Numbered from the stretch's first letter, positions 1 through 8,396 are shown. The stretch is DNA of 64,000 bases from Chloroflexota bacterium (GCA_013388855.1 JACAEM010000031.1:186001-250000); one strand, 5' to 3'. The notes: generated by a model not told the origin, from the sequence alone. Numbers and translations: made by a program.

Positions 1-2
1 GC

Positions 3-116
3 GCTCAGGCGCTGGGTGATTACGAAGCGTTGATCGAGGCGAAACGTAAGGTGCTGCGCGTTCATTTGCCATCGGTAAAGGATGCGGCGAAGTTGGCGGA
101 GGCTCTGAGCGAGTAA
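3..116 (+). CDS. C-terminal end of an unidentified protein (5' end outside window)
   Basis: An open frame enters from the left edge and stops at TAA 114-116, giving 37 residues (AQALGDYEAL... to ...AEALSE). The segment is charged and helical in character, with no recognisable motif, so no function is assigned. The frame has no internal stop and is followed by a rho-independent terminator about 120 bases downstream, which fits the end of a transcription unit. The alternative, a chance open frame, cannot be excluded from so short a piece. Confidence 0.5.
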   Translation, partial: AQALGDYEALIEAKRKVLRVHLPSVKDAAKLAEALSE

Positions 117-157
117 AAAGATTGGCAAACGCTCTGTTGCAATCCTTCCTAAAAACC

Positions 158-194
158 TTTGCGCAGCGCGCAAAACCGGCGGTAGAGACCGCCG
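158..194 (+). other. Two successive perfect hairpins in an intergenic leader or trailer
   Basis: TTTGCGC (158-164) pairs with GCGCAAA (168-174). CGGCGGT (177-183) pairs with ACCGCCG (188-194) around an AGAG loop. Together with the terminator at 239-270 they make a three-hairpin region of about 110 bases between the first gene and the ABC solute-binding gene. It could be a structured 3' end or a small RNA. I do not recognise a known riboswitch in it. Confidence 0.35.
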
Positions 195-238
195 AGTACG
201 CCTGAAAAATCTTTGCAATCGATCAATCGGCAAGCCAG

Positions 239-270
239 AATCGGTGGTCAACTTGGCCACCGATTTTTTG
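239..270 (+). terminator. Rho-independent terminator
   Basis: AATCGGTGG (239-247) pairs with CCACCGATT (257-265) and is followed by a T run (264-269). It ends transcription coming from the gene that stops at 116. The remaining 271-403 is AT-rich and presumably holds the promoter of the next gene; I see no convincing -35/-10 pair there. Confidence 0.8.
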
Positions 271-403
271 TTTTGCTTTTTGCAGACTTACAATTCAGAG
301 TAAAGATGTGAGATTTGACACGAAAAAGCGGAAAATCTTCACTTCTTAATTCGGTTCACCTTCGTCATAATTCCGCCTACTTTTCCAAAGGAGTCAACTC
401 GTA

Positions 404-1423
404 ATGAAATACAAAACCACACTGCTTATCCTTGTCTTTGCCATTCTCCTCGCCGCGTGCGGTTCGCCCGCCGCGACCGCCGTCCCTGTGACGGAAGCCG
501 CGGCAACGGAACCCGCCGCGGAAGTACCGACCGAAGCGCCCGCTGCGGCGGAACCCGTCACCCTCAAGATTGCCGTCCTGCCCATCATTGACGCGCTTCC
601 CATGTACGTGGCGCAGCAGGAAGGTCTGTTCGACAAGCATGGCGTCAAGGTCGAGTTCGTCCCTGTTGCCTCCGCGCCCGAGCGCGACCAAATCCTCGCC
701 GCAGGGCAGGCGGATGGCACCATCAACGAAACGCTGGCGGTGATGGTGTTCAACAAGGAAACGATTCAAATGCAGGTCGTGCGGTATGCGCTCCGTCCCA
801 CCGAAGGGCATGGTCATTTCTTCATCCTTGCCTCGGGGCAGAGCGGCATTGCCGACGTGAACGGTCTCAAAGGCGTCGAGATTGGCGTTTCGCAGGGAAC
901 GGTCATCGAGTACGTCACCGAACGCATTCTTCAGGCTGAAGGCTTTGCACCCGATGAAATCAAAACCATCGCCGTCCCCAAAATCCCCGACCGCATGGCT
1001 CTGCTTGCCTCGGGCGAGTTGAAGGCTGGTGTCATGCCCGACCCGCTGGCTTCGCTGGTTGTGGCGCAGGGCGGCGTCATTGTGGCGGACGATTCCAAAT
1101 ATCCCGAATACGGCTTCAGCGTCCTCTCCTTCCGCAAGGCGGTCATTGACGAGCATCCCGACGCGGTGAAAGGCTTCCTCGCCGCCCTCGAAGAGGCGAC
1201 CGCGCTCCTCAACGCCGACCCCGTCAAATACCGGAACCTCCTCAGCGAACAGAACCTCGTCCCTGCGCCTCTGCTGGAAACTTATCAGGCGCCTATCTTC
1301 CCTGAGGCTAGCGTCCCCACCGAAGCCGAATGGCAGGATGCGCTGAACTGGCTCAAGGAAAAAGGGATGCTGACCGCGGATGTCTCGTATGCCGACTCGG
1401 TCAATGCCTCGCTTCTTCCCTAA
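404..1423 (+). CDS. ABC transporter substrate-binding lipoprotein, NMT1/THI5-like (SsuA/NrtA type)
   Basis: This 339-residue protein has a lipoprotein signal peptide with lipobox LLAAC near residue 19, then an Ala/Pro/Thr/Glu-rich linker that tethers it outside the membrane. The folded part begins near VTLKIAVLPIIDALPMYVAQQ, the usual opening of NMT1/THI5-like periplasmic-binding domains, whose members bind thiamine precursors, aliphatic sulfonates, nitrate or bicarbonate. The ATPase and permease of the same importer type follow after one small gene, so they probably form one system. The ligand cannot be told from sequence. It has its own terminator at 1472-1513. The start ATG is preceded by AAAGGAG at 388-394. 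Confidence 0.85.
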   Translation: MKYKTTLLILVFAILLAACGSPAATAVPVTEAAATEPAAEVPTEAPAAAEPVTLKIAVLPIIDALPMYVAQQEGLFDKHGVKVEFVPVASAPERDQILAAGQADGTINETLAVMVFNKETIQMQVVRYALRPTEGHGHFFILASGQSGIADVNGLKGVEIGVSQGTVIEYVTERILQAEGFAPDEIKTIAVPKIPDRMALLASGELKAGVMPDPLASLVVAQGGVIVADDSKYPEYGFSVLSFRKAVIDEHPDAVKGFLAALEEATALLNADPVKYRNLLSEQNLVPAPLLETYQAPIFPEASVPTEAEWQDALNWLKEKGMLTADVSYADSVNASLLP

Positions 1424-1471
1424 CCGGAGCCTGATTCGGTTTCGATTGACCTTTTCCTCCTCCTGAACCAT

Positions 1472-1513
1472 CGAGACACGGAGAATGTATAATCTCCGTG
1501 TCTCGCAGTTTTT
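1472..1513 (+). terminator. Rho-independent terminator, possibly attenuating the ABC operon
   Basis: CGAGACACGGAGA (1472-1484) pairs perfectly over 13 bp with TCTCCGTGTCTCG (1493-1505), followed by CAGTTTTT. It lies between the binding-protein gene and the rest of the transporter genes, a common place for a partial terminator that makes the binding protein more abundant than the membrane parts. The loop holds TATAAT (1488-1493), which could also serve as a -10 box for the next gene. Confidence 0.75.
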
Positions 1514-1521
1514 GAAATCCC

Positions 1522-2106
1522 ATGAAAGAACAGCGCCTGTTCCCTTTCCTCGTCCTTGCGTTGTTGCTGGCATGCCGCGCTGTCGGTGTGCCGGGTCAGC
1601 CGCGCGCCAGCCTGGTCGGTTACGATTTTGATGGACAATCTCCTCAGGTTCCCACCGGCGACCGTTCTGCCCCGGGTCATGTTTTCATTCACAAGTATCC
1701 GTTCACGGCGGGCGGATATGTGACCGGGCTGTCCTATCTGAACGATAGCGATGGCGGGAGCGAATCGTTTGTCCTGCTTATCCTTCGTCCGCAGGATGAC
1801 GGCTGGCTGGTTGTTCATTATCTGGACATCGCGGGCGACGACGAGCCTCAGGCAAAAACCGGAGTGACCACCATTGATTTTCCGACCCCGTTGCGCGTCG
1901 AAAAGGGAGATATTTTTGGACACTGGCAGTTCGACTACACAGGTCCCATTCCAATGAACTTGGAGGATTCCGCAATCGAAGGGCTGAGTTTTGGCAAGTC
2001 CGGCTTTATCCCATCGGATGTGCATCCCGGCAGTGTCATTGCAAGGGAGGGCTTTTCCGGCGGGCGGGATTATTTCATCAATCTGTCATTTCAATCTGAG
2101 CCATGA
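1522..2106 (+). CDS. Small exported lipoprotein of unknown function in the ABC transporter operon
   Basis: The 194-residue product starts with a short basic stretch and a hydrophobic segment ending in a lipobox-like LALLLAC (Cys near residue 18). The rest looks like one beta-rich domain with no catalytic motif that I recognise. Its stop overlaps the ATG of the transporter ATPase by four bases (ATGA), so the two are translationally coupled and it probably serves the transporter or shares its regulation. A role as an accessory surface lipoprotein is inferred only from position. Confidence 0.7.
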   Translation: MKEQRLFPFLVLALLLACRAVGVPGQPRASLVGYDFDGQSPQVPTGDRSAPGHVFIHKYPFTAGGYVTGLSYLNDSDGGSESFVLLILRPQDDGWLVVHYLDIAGDDEPQAKTGVTTIDFPTPLRVEKGDIFGHWQFDYTGPIPMNLEDSAIEGLSFGKSGFIPSDVHPGSVIAREGFSGGRDYFINLSFQSEP

Positions 2107-2870
2107 TTGCCGTTCGGTCTCTCGCATTTGGTTATTCCTTGCAGCCGCCTCTTTTCCATTCTTTTGACTGGGCGGTCAAACGCGGCGAGACATGGGCGGT
2201 TCTCGGTCCCTCCGGCTGCGGCAAGACGACGCTGTTATACCTGCTGGCGGGCTTGCGCCTCCCAGTCAGCGGGAGCATCGAGATTGACGGCGAGCGGCTC
2301 ACGCGTCCGCGCCCGCACAGCGGACTGATTTTGCAGGATTACGGCTTGCTTCCCTGGTCCACCGTGCGCGAAAACGTGGAATTGGGTCTGCGCCTGCGGA
2401 AATTCTACGGCGCCGACGGCAAACATGCCCCCCGTTCCTTCCAGCCGAAGAAGAGCGTGGAATACTGGCTCGAACGTTTGGGCATTGCCGATATTGCCGA
2501 TGCCTATCCCTCCCAAATCTCCGGCGGACAGCGCCAGCGCACCGCCATTGCCCGCACCCTCGTCCTCGAACCCGACCTTTTGCTCATGGACGAACCCTTC
2601 TCCTCGCTGGATGCCGTCACGCGCGAAGACCTGCAAGCCCTCACGCTTTCCCTGTGCGCCGAGCAGGGCTTGACGCTGGTTGTCGTTACTCATGCCATCG
2701 AGGAGGCGGCTGTGCTGGGGAGGAAAATCCTTCTGCTCGATGCGCCTCCCAACCGAACGGCAAAGGTCTTCGAGAATCCAACCGCAGGGAGTGCGGGTCA
2801 GCGCGAAAGCAAGACGTATCAGGAATTGTGCAGCCGATTGCGCCGGGAGATGCAGCATGAAACGGCGTGA
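2103..2870 (+). CDS. ABC transporter ATP-binding protein (nitrate/sulfonate/taurine type)
   Basis: A 255-residue nucleotide-binding subunit. It carries Walker A GPSGCGKTT near residue 37, the Q-loop ILQDYGLLPW typical of the SsuB/TauB/NrtD group, signature ISGGQRQRTAIAR, Walker B LLLMDEP, the D-loop SSLDAVTRE and the switch histidine in VVVTHAIEEA. It is coupled by ATGA to the upstream lipoprotein and overlaps the permease start by 14 bases. It energises import of the ligand captured by the lipoprotein at 404-1423. The protein is complete and of normal length. Confidence 0.93.
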   Translation: MIAVRSLAFGYSLQPPLFHSFDWAVKRGETWAVLGPSGCGKTTLLYLLAGLRLPVSGSIEIDGERLTRPRPHSGLILQDYGLLPWSTVRENVELGLRLRKFYGADGKHAPRSFQPKKSVEYWLERLGIADIADAYPSQISGGQRQRTAIARTLVLEPDLLLMDEPFSSLDAVTREDLQALTLSLCAEQGLTLVVVTHAIEEAAVLGRKILLLDAPPNRTAKVFENPTAGSAGQRESKTYQELCSRLRREMQHETA

Positions 2871-3597
2871 CGTTCTGCTGGCGGCGGTCACCTTGCTGGC
2901 GGTGTGGCAGGCGGCGGCGATGATTGTAGACCTGCCCATCCTGCCACCGCCGCTGGAGGTGCTGGGCGTCTTTTTCCGTGAGTTGCGGCGGGACTTGCTC
3001 GTCCATTTTGCGGTCAGTTTGTGGCGGGTGAGCGCGGGGATGACGCTGTCGGTGTTGGCGGCGGCTCCGGCGGGGCTGGCAATCGGCGGGTCCAAAAAAT
3101 TGAACCGCTTCTTTTCGCCGTTCATCTATTTGTTGTATCCCATCCCCAAAGTCGTCCTTGTGCCTGTCGTCATCCTCTTTCTGGGAATCGGCGATATGGC
3201 GAAGATCGTCATCCTGTTTTTGATTTTGTTTTTCCAGATACTTGTGCTTGTCCGCGACCAGGCATCGGGACTCCCGCCGCAGTTGATTCAGAGTCTGCGC
3301 AGTCTCGGCGCGGGGCGGCGGGCGCTGTTTCGCTTTGTGTATCTGCCTGCGAGTTTGCCCGCGATACTCACTGCACTGCGTCAATCCATCGGCACGGCGG
3401 TGGCGGTGCTGTATGTGACGGAACTTTCCGCCACCAGGTATGGGCTGGGTTATTACATCTACTTCAAGGGAAGTACCCTGCTTGATTATCCTGCCATGTA
3501 CGCGGGCGTGGTTGCCATGTCCATTTTGGGGTTGGGCATGTATTTCGCGGTGGATTGGGCGGAGCGGACGTTGTGCAAGTGGAAGTTCGTTGGTTAG
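2857..3597 (+). CDS. ABC transporter permease (SsuC/TauC-like)
   Basis: The product is 246 residues long from MKRRDVLLAAV. I chose this ATG because it overlaps the ATPase end, as is usual in this family, whereas a longer reading would run deep into the ATPase gene. It has about six membrane segments. The EAA-type loop that contacts the ATPase is visible as LIQSLRSLGAGRRALFRFV, followed by YLPASLPAILTALRQS. This pattern belongs to binding-protein-dependent permeases of the nitrate/sulfonate class. It is the last gene of the operon. Confidence 0.92.
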   Translation: MKRRDVLLAAVTLLAVWQAAAMIVDLPILPPPLEVLGVFFRELRRDLLVHFAVSLWRVSAGMTLSVLAAAPAGLAIGGSKKLNRFFSPFIYLLYPIPKVVLVPVVILFLGIGDMAKIVILFLILFFQILVLVRDQASGLPPQLIQSLRSLGAGRRALFRFVYLPASLPAILTALRQSIGTAVAVLYVTELSATRYGLGYYIYFKGSTLLDYPAMYAGVVAMSILGLGMYFAVDWAERTLCKWKFVG

Positions 3598-3650
3598 TCA
3601 GAGGGTCGGATAGTCCGATGGTTAAGTGGTCGGTCGAAAATCATTCGAGT

Positions 3651-3679
3651 ATAAGACTATAAGACTATGAGACTATAAG
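3651..3679. repeat. 8-bp tandem repeat (ATAAGACT, 3.6 copies)
   Basis: ATAAGACT, ATAAGACT, ATGAGACT and ATAAG follow each other without spacing. The array overlaps the 3' end of menA on the minus strand: the last codons and the TAG stop (3665-3667) lie inside it. The flanking 3598-3650 contains GTCGGATAGTCCGATGG, also repeat-like. Slippage here would change the MenA C-terminus. Confidence 0.7.
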
Positions 3680-4555
3680 CCCGATTGCGAACCACAAACT
3701 AAACACTAACGCGGTCTGACCCGTGAGCGCAAGCGCCAGGTTCAGCGGGCGTCCTTTTTGGGTCAATACGATTTTTGCGGCTCGATAGGCAAGGGGCAAT
3801 GAGAGCCATGCCAACATCGCCGTCCAGGGAATCAAACCGCCCCACGCGGCGATGGGCAAAACCAGATACGCAATGACCATGCAAAGCAGATATTCCATCT
3901 TCGTTCCCTGCTCGCCAAGTCTCACTGCCAGGGTATGTTTGCCCGCCTTGCGGTCATTTTCGAGGTCGCGTAGATTATTCACCACGAGGATTGCGGTGAT
4001 GATCAGACCGGGAGGGAGGGTCATCCACCACACCGCGGGGGTGACAAAACCCGCCTGGAGGTAATATGTCCCTGCCACCGCCGCGAGACCGAAGAAGATA
4101 AAAACAAAGATGTCGCCCAAGCCATAGTAGCCGAGGGGGAACGGTCCGCCGGTGTAGGCGATGGCGGAGACAATCGCCGCAATTCCCAGAACGATGATGA
4201 TCCACCCGCCAAGCCATGCAAGGTATAACCCGAGGAATGCCGCCAGTCCGAAGACGACCGCCATGCCGATTTTTACTTCTTGCGGAGAGAGCATTCCCGC
4301 CTGCGTCACGCGCGTGGGACCCAGCCGCTCCGCCGTGTCGGTGCCGCGCTCGAAATCGAACACGTCATTGGCGAGGTTGCTCCCGATTTGCAAAAGCAGG
4401 GCGGTCAACAAACAAACCAGCGCGGCGTCGAGACGAAAATATCCGTCATGCCATGCCAGCGCCGCGCCCATCACCACTCCCGCCGTGGCGGCGGGCAGCG
4501 TGCGCGGTCGGCTTGCCACTATCCAGGCGTTCCAATTCAAAGCGGATGATTTCAC
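3665..4555 (-). CDS. menA: 1,4-dihydroxy-2-naphthoate polyprenyltransferase
   Basis: A 296-residue UbiA-family integral membrane prenyltransferase with about eight to nine membrane segments. It joins a polyprenyl chain to dihydroxynaphthoate to make demethylmenaquinone. The first Asp-rich motif reads NLANDVFDFERGTD and the second NNLRDLENDRKAGK; the text PTRVTQAGMLSP and the N-terminal SRPRTLPAATAGV are typical of MenA rather than UbiA or chlorophyll synthases. Translation most likely starts at GTG 4555, with GGAG nine bases upstream. It is divergent from menG, so two menaquinone steps share one intergenic region. The C-terminal codons lie in a tandem repeat. Confidence 0.92.
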   Translation of the reverse strand: MKSSALNWNAWIVASRPRTLPAATAGVVMGAALAWHDGYFRLDAALVCLLTALLLQIGSNLANDVFDFERGTDTAERLGPTRVTQAGMLSPQEVKIGMAVVFGLAAFLGLYLAWLGGWIIIVLGIAAIVSAIAYTGGPFPLGYYGLGDIFVFIFFGLAAVAGTYYLQAGFVTPAVWWMTLPPGLIITAILVVNNLRDLENDRKAGKHTLAVRLGEQGTKMEYLLCMVIAYLVLPIAAWGGLIPWTAMLAWLSLPLAYRAAKIVLTQKGRPLNLALALTGQTALVFSLWFAIGLIVS

Positions 4556-4599
4556 AAGAATTTGCTCCGTCGGTGAAATTCAATTCGGGCAGTATAACG

Positions 4600-4605
4600 T
4601 ATAAT
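4600..4605 (+). promoter_or_regulatory. -10 box for menG in the menA/menG divergent region
   Basis: TATAAT at 4600-4605 lies 23 bases before the menG ATG, leaving room for a short leader with GGTGA just before the start. No clear -35 box was seen. The opposite strand has TATAC-type boxes in the same 73-bp gap that could serve menA. Confidence 0.5.
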
Positions 4606-4628
4606 TGACGAACTCAATCAGGTGACTT

Positions 4629-5339
4629 ATGACGCAATTGACAGGTAACGAACGAGCAAAATACGTCCAGGGGATGTTTACGCGTATTGCCAGACGATAC
4701 GATTTGATGAACCGACTCATGACAGGCGGGCAGGACATCCGCTGGAGGAAGCGCGTCATCGAACTGGCGCGGCTCGACGACAACGCCTCCCTGCTGGACC
4801 TCGGAACCGGCACCGGCGACCTGGCGCGGGAGGCGCTTTCGGCGTTTCCCAAAGCCCGCGTGGTGGGAGCAGACTTCACGTTGGAGATGATGCGCGTGGG
4901 GTGGAGGAACAGTCCGCTCGATTTTTCCGCGGCGGACGCGCTTCAACTGCCGTTCCCCGATTTTTCGTTCGATGCGGTAGTCTCCGGCTTCCTCATGCGT
5001 AACGTCGTGGATTTGCGAAAGGCGTTGGAGGAGCAGTACCGCGTCCTAAAACGCGGCGGACGAATCATCATCCTCGACACGACGCGCCCAAAGAAAAACA
5101 TCCTTTCGCCGTTCATCTGGGTTCACATGCACGTTATCATCCCCGCGCTGGGAGGTCTGCTCACCGGCTCACGCGACGCCTACCGCTACCTGCCCGAAAC
5201 GACCGAAGGGTTTGTCACTGCGGAAGACATGGCGGCGCGCATGGAAAAGGCTGGATTTCAAAACATCGGTTTTCAACGGTTTATGTTTGGCACGATTGCC
5301 ATCCACTGGGGAGAAAAACCCTCGGGAGCGGAGGAGTGA
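4629..5339 (+). CDS. menG: Demethylmenaquinone methyltransferase (UbiE/MenG family)
   Basis: A 236-residue SAM-dependent class I methyltransferase that carries out the last step of menaquinone synthesis. The opening RAKYVQGMFTRIARRYDLMNRLMTGG is the family hallmark. The SAM-binding motif I is LLDLGTGTGDLA, followed by VVGADFTLEMM, and the later motif is VLKRGGRIIILDTTRP. The enzyme is complete. Its gene is divergent from menA, which supports a menaquinone role over ubiquinone. The next gene starts one base after its stop, so a small operon continues downstream. Confidence 0.93.
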   Translation: MTQLTGNERAKYVQGMFTRIARRYDLMNRLMTGGQDIRWRKRVIELARLDDNASLLDLGTGTGDLAREALSAFPKARVVGADFTLEMMRVGWRNSPLDFSAADALQLPFPDFSFDAVVSGFLMRNVVDLRKALEEQYRVLKRGGRIIILDTTRPKKNILSPFIWVHMHVIIPALGGLLTGSRDAYRYLPETTEGFVTAEDMAARMEKAGFQNIGFQRFMFGTIAIHWGEKPSGAEE

Positions 5340-5340
5340 A

Positions 5341-5679
5341 ATGACCGACCTTGCCGCCGAAAAATGCGGCCCCTGCCGGGGCGGCGAGCCGCCCCTCACC
5401 GCCGCCGAAACCGCCGCCTTGTTGCCGCACATTCCGAACTGGCAGGTGCTGGAACAGGACGGCATCCTGCGTCTGCACCGCGTTTTCAAATTCAAGAATT
5501 ACGCTCAAGCCGTGGACTTCACGAACAAGGTTGCCGCCCTTGCCGAGCAGGAAAATCATCATCCGCTGATTGTGCTGGAATGGGGAAAGGTCGCCGTCCA
5601 ATGGTGGACGCACGTGGTGAAGGGTTTGCACCGCAACGACTTCATCATGGCGGCAAAGACGGATGAACTCTTCGGCTAG
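5341..5679 (+). CDS. phhB: Pterin-4-alpha-carbinolamine dehydratase
   Basis: The 112-residue product has the compact PCD/DCoH fold. The signature is seen as KFKNYAQAVDFTNKVAALAEQ, then ENHHPLIVLEWGKV with the active-site His pair, and a final His in VVKGLHRNDFIMA. The family dehydrates 4a-hydroxytetrahydropterin and so recycles the cofactor of aromatic amino acid hydroxylases; many bacteria have it without such a hydroxylase, where it is thought to serve pterin or molybdopterin metabolism. No hydroxylase lies in this window. The N-terminus has an extra CGPCRGGE segment. Confidence 0.88.
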   Translation: MTDLAAEKCGPCRGGEPPLTAAETAALLPHIPNWQVLEQDGILRLHRVFKFKNYAQAVDFTNKVAALAEQENHHPLIVLEWGKVAVQWWTHVVKGLHRNDFIMAAKTDELFG

Positions 5680-5689
5680 TGATGTACCC

Positions 5690-6568
5690 ATGCAGGGAAA
5701 ACTATCGCGCCGCGATTTTCTAAAGTTGTTGAAAGTGGGGGCAGTTGACCTGGTTTTGCTCATGGCTGGCGGAGGCGGATGGAGTTTCCTCGTTGAACCG
5801 AATTGGATAAAGGTTGAACATGTCAACCTGAAATTGCCGCGTCTCGCACAAGTCTTTTCCGGCATCCGCATCGCCCAGATCAGCGATATTCACATGGGGG
5901 GATGGATGAATGCCAGACGTCTCCAGCGGGTCGCCGATCTGATCGTGGAACAAAAGCCCGACCTGCTGTTGCTGACTGGTGATTTTCTGGTCGGTCACAT
6001 CTTCGATAAAAATTCCGAAAGTTATCTGCAGGACCTGGTTGATATTCTCTCGCCGCTGGCAAAATCCATGCCCTCCTTTGGCATTCTCGGAAACCATGAT
6101 TATTGGACGAACCCCGGCGCGGTGCGCGAGATGTTGAAGTTGGCTGGCATCGTGGAATTGACCAATGCTGTTTTCACGGTCTCGCGCGGGGATGCGAACT
6201 TGCACCTGTGCGGCGTTGACGATGTTTGGGAGGGAGAGGTTCGGCTGGATGATGTCATCGCGAAATTATCAACCGACGGTGCGGCGATTCTTTTGTCGCA
6301 TGAACCCAACTTTGCTGATCAAAGCGCGGCGGCAGGGCGTTTCGATTTACAGGTTTCCGGACATTCGCACGGCGGGCAAGTGGTGTTTCCGTTTTATGGC
6401 CCGCCCATTCTCCCTTATCTGGGGCAGAAATATCACACTGGCTTGTATCGGGTTGGGAAAATGTTCCAATACACCAATCGTGGCGTAGGGATGATCGATC
6501 CGCCGGTGCGATTTAATTGTCCGCCGGAAATTACTTTATTCGTTCTTGAACCTGCTTATGATGCTTGA
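5690..6568 (+). CDS. Tat-exported metallophosphoesterase
   Basis: A 292-residue calcineurin-like phosphoesterase. The N-terminus QGKLSRRDFLKLL followed by a hydrophobic stretch is a twin-arginine signal, so the enzyme acts outside the cytoplasm. Metal and catalytic motifs appear in the usual order: DIHMGG, GDFL, GNHDYW, a histidine in LLSHEPN and GHSHGGQV. It resembles the YaeI/YkuE group, some of which act on lipid-linked substrates; the substrate here is unknown. I prefer ATG 5690, which puts the RR pair near the start; ATG 5663 would overlap phhB by 17 bases and is the alternative. Confidence 0.85.
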   Translation: MQGKLSRRDFLKLLKVGAVDLVLLMAGGGGWSFLVEPNWIKVEHVNLKLPRLAQVFSGIRIAQISDIHMGGWMNARRLQRVADLIVEQKPDLLLLTGDFLVGHIFDKNSESYLQDLVDILSPLAKSMPSFGILGNHDYWTNPGAVREMLKLAGIVELTNAVFTVSRGDANLHLCGVDDVWEGEVRLDDVIAKLSTDGAAILLSHEPNFADQSAAAGRFDLQVSGHSHGGQVVFPFYGPPILPYLGQKYHTGLYRVGKMFQYTNRGVGMIDPPVRFNCPPEITLFVLEPAYDA

Positions 6569-6793
6569 CCGTCTGTTGCGAGCTTCGGGGAGATGCTCGA
6601 GTATCTGATGTCGTGGCTTCCATGGCATCGGAAACAGCAATGATGCGGGCTTCGATATATACACTTTGTCTGGCAATATCTTGTCAAAAACAGAGCTTGC
6701 AGATGGCTGAAACGGAATTGAAGTACTCCGCGTCCCTTATTGATCGGCCGTTCAATTATCCCCTGTAGATATGGTGTTTCCGTCAATTTGTCG
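6569..6793. other. Intergenic, no feature recognised
   Basis: These 225 bases separate two convergent genes. I find no good stem with a T run, no repeat and no convincing open frame, so termination here may depend on Rho. Confidence 0.4.
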
Positions 6794-8371
6794 TTAAGCG
6801 ATTTTTTCGGAATCCTTCTTTGCCAATGCATATCGGATCAACCAATGCCAGATCTTCAATGCCCAAAATTGATTTCCCAAAACACCGAGGATTCCCCCCA
6901 CAATACCATCGAAAAAATTGGGAAGAGGGGGAAGCGGCATGGCGGGACCAAAATCCACCTCTCGACCATCAATGGAGAAAGTGTACCGCCCGATCCTTTC
7001 CACCCGAGGCCTGGATTCAAGCCATCGGCGGATTTCCTCCCTTTGAGCTTCGGTCCACTGATGCGGCAGGTCGGAGGTGGCCTTGAAATCGGCGACCTCT
7101 GTCAGGTCCAGGAAGAGACGTTTCTGTTGCGGGGTCAGGGATTTTGTTTCCGAGAAGAACGCCACATCAGGATCGACATGCACCAGCGGCTTTAACCACA
7201 AGCGATTGACGCTCGTGCGGAGTCCGTTGAGCATACTGGGGGTCGTCTGGTTATAGAGCAGATAGCTATAAAATCTGGAATCCCAAAAGTTCGCTACATC
7301 TGCGCCAACGCGAATGGCATCGCAAACGCCGAGCGCCGGCAGGATGGGCGTCCCGCAAAAAAGCAGGTACGCATTTCCCGCCGCCTCCCGCATGACCTGA
7401 AGCCCTCGGCGGAACGCGGTCTCGCGGGGAATATCTTCATGGCGTTTGCCGGGTTGAGCTCCCGCGGCGAGAAAATCGAGTTTGAGGTAGTCAAACCCCC
7501 AGCCGCGAATCTTGCGGATTAGTTCCCTCAGCCATTTGATGACTTCGGGGTGGGTGGTATCCAGGGCATACATTTCGGCAGACCATTCGAAACCTGCCAC
7601 ATATGGTTTTCCACTCAAGTCGTGCAATAACCAGTCAGGGTGATTTTTGTAGATGCTGGAGTGCTTGCTCACTGCCAGTGGAGCCAGCCATAAACCGGCT
7701 TTTCGCCCGGTGGCTTTGATCTTTGCCGCAATTGCTTCCATGCCTGAAGGAAATTTCTCGTTTGGTTCCCAATCTCCCGTGCTGACCTGCCAGCCGTCGT
7801 CGATCTGGAATACATCGAATGGGAGGTCTCCCAGCCCATTCAAGGCTTTTGCAAGGTTGTTTTCATTGATGTTGTTATACAGACTGTACCACGAACACCA
7901 CACGCGCGGATGTTCCTGGACGGTGACTCGCCCAAATCGCTGACCGAGCAGTTCCGCATACTTCTCGAAAAGGTTGATTTCCTCTCCGCGTCCCACAAAC
8001 CACTCGCCGCCACCGGATTCGTACCATCCCTGCAATTGCCCCTCGCGGACAGCGACATGTGCGTTCAGTTCAAGCGCTCCGAGAAAGAGGATGCTTCCAT
8101 CTTCCAATTCCACGGCGCCCAGCCAGGAACCGTTTGGGTGCGGATACCGCGCATAGACCGGGTCGGTCTGCCGGCTGTGGAAGGAGGTCGGTTTCATGAC
8201 AGGCAGTTCACGGATGGGGTCGGTCCATGCGGTTAGCGACCAGGATTGCCAGCCGTGGCGGTAGAAGCTTTTCGGAGGCTGAGACAGGCTCAGGTGCAGG
8301 GAAGAGGCGGTGACGATTTTTGTGTCCCCGGTTTGGGGAAGGGAGTCGGATTGGAGATGAAGAGTCGGCAT
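6794..8371 (-). CDS. Alpha-galactosidase-like glycoside hydrolase, family GH36/melibiase
   Basis: The 525-residue enzyme has an N-terminal beta domain and a TIM barrel starting near VWCSWYSLYNNI. The barrel contains FDVFQIDDGWQ, then YLKLDFLAAG, whose Asp is the expected nucleophile, and AIRVGADVANFW, whose Asp is the expected acid/base. No signal peptide is seen, so it is probably cytoplasmic and acts on imported alpha-galactosides. I chose the ATG at 8371 with AGGA upstream. A longer reading to 8422 would cover the ileS promoter (8397-8425), which argues against it. A hydrophobic C-terminal stretch (GIVGGILGVLG) is unusual for the family. Confidence 0.87.
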   Translation of the reverse strand: MPTLHLQSDSLPQTGDTKIVTASSLHLSLSQPPKSFYRHGWQSWSLTAWTDPIRELPVMKPTSFHSRQTDPVYARYPHPNGSWLGAVELEDGSILFLGALELNAHVAVREGQLQGWYESGGGEWFVGRGEEINLFEKYAELLGQRFGRVTVQEHPRVWCSWYSLYNNINENNLAKALNGLGDLPFDVFQIDDGWQVSTGDWEPNEKFPSGMEAIAAKIKATGRKAGLWLAPLAVSKHSSIYKNHPDWLLHDLSGKPYVAGFEWSAEMYALDTTHPEVIKWLRELIRKIRGWGFDYLKLDFLAAGAQPGKRHEDIPRETAFRRGLQVMREAAGNAYLLFCGTPILPALGVCDAIRVGADVANFWDSRFYSYLLYNQTTPSMLNGLRTSVNRLWLKPLVHVDPDVAFFSETKSLTPQQKRLFLDLTEVADFKATSDLPHQWTEAQREEIRRWLESRPRVERIGRYTFSIDGREVDFGPAMPLPPLPNFFDGIVGGILGVLGNQFWALKIWHWLIRYALAKKDSEKIA

Positions 8372-8396
8372 ACAAGCGATTATCCTGCGAAAGTCG

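Noticed and set aside
117-403. A thiamine (TPP) riboswitch before the THI5-like binding protein
   Set aside because: The conserved CTGAGA and the ACC-rich P4/P5 elements are missing, and a terminator separates the hairpins from the gene.
377-1573. A 398-codon open frame on the minus strand over the binding-protein gene
   Set aside because: It is the shadow of a GC-rich gene; the plus strand has a signal peptide, lipobox and a recognised domain, while the minus frame is rich in Arg and Gly without any motif.
6569-6793. Small genes in the gap between the phosphoesterase and GH36 genes
   Set aside because: Short open frames exist on both strands, but none has a ribosome-binding site or a protein-like pattern.
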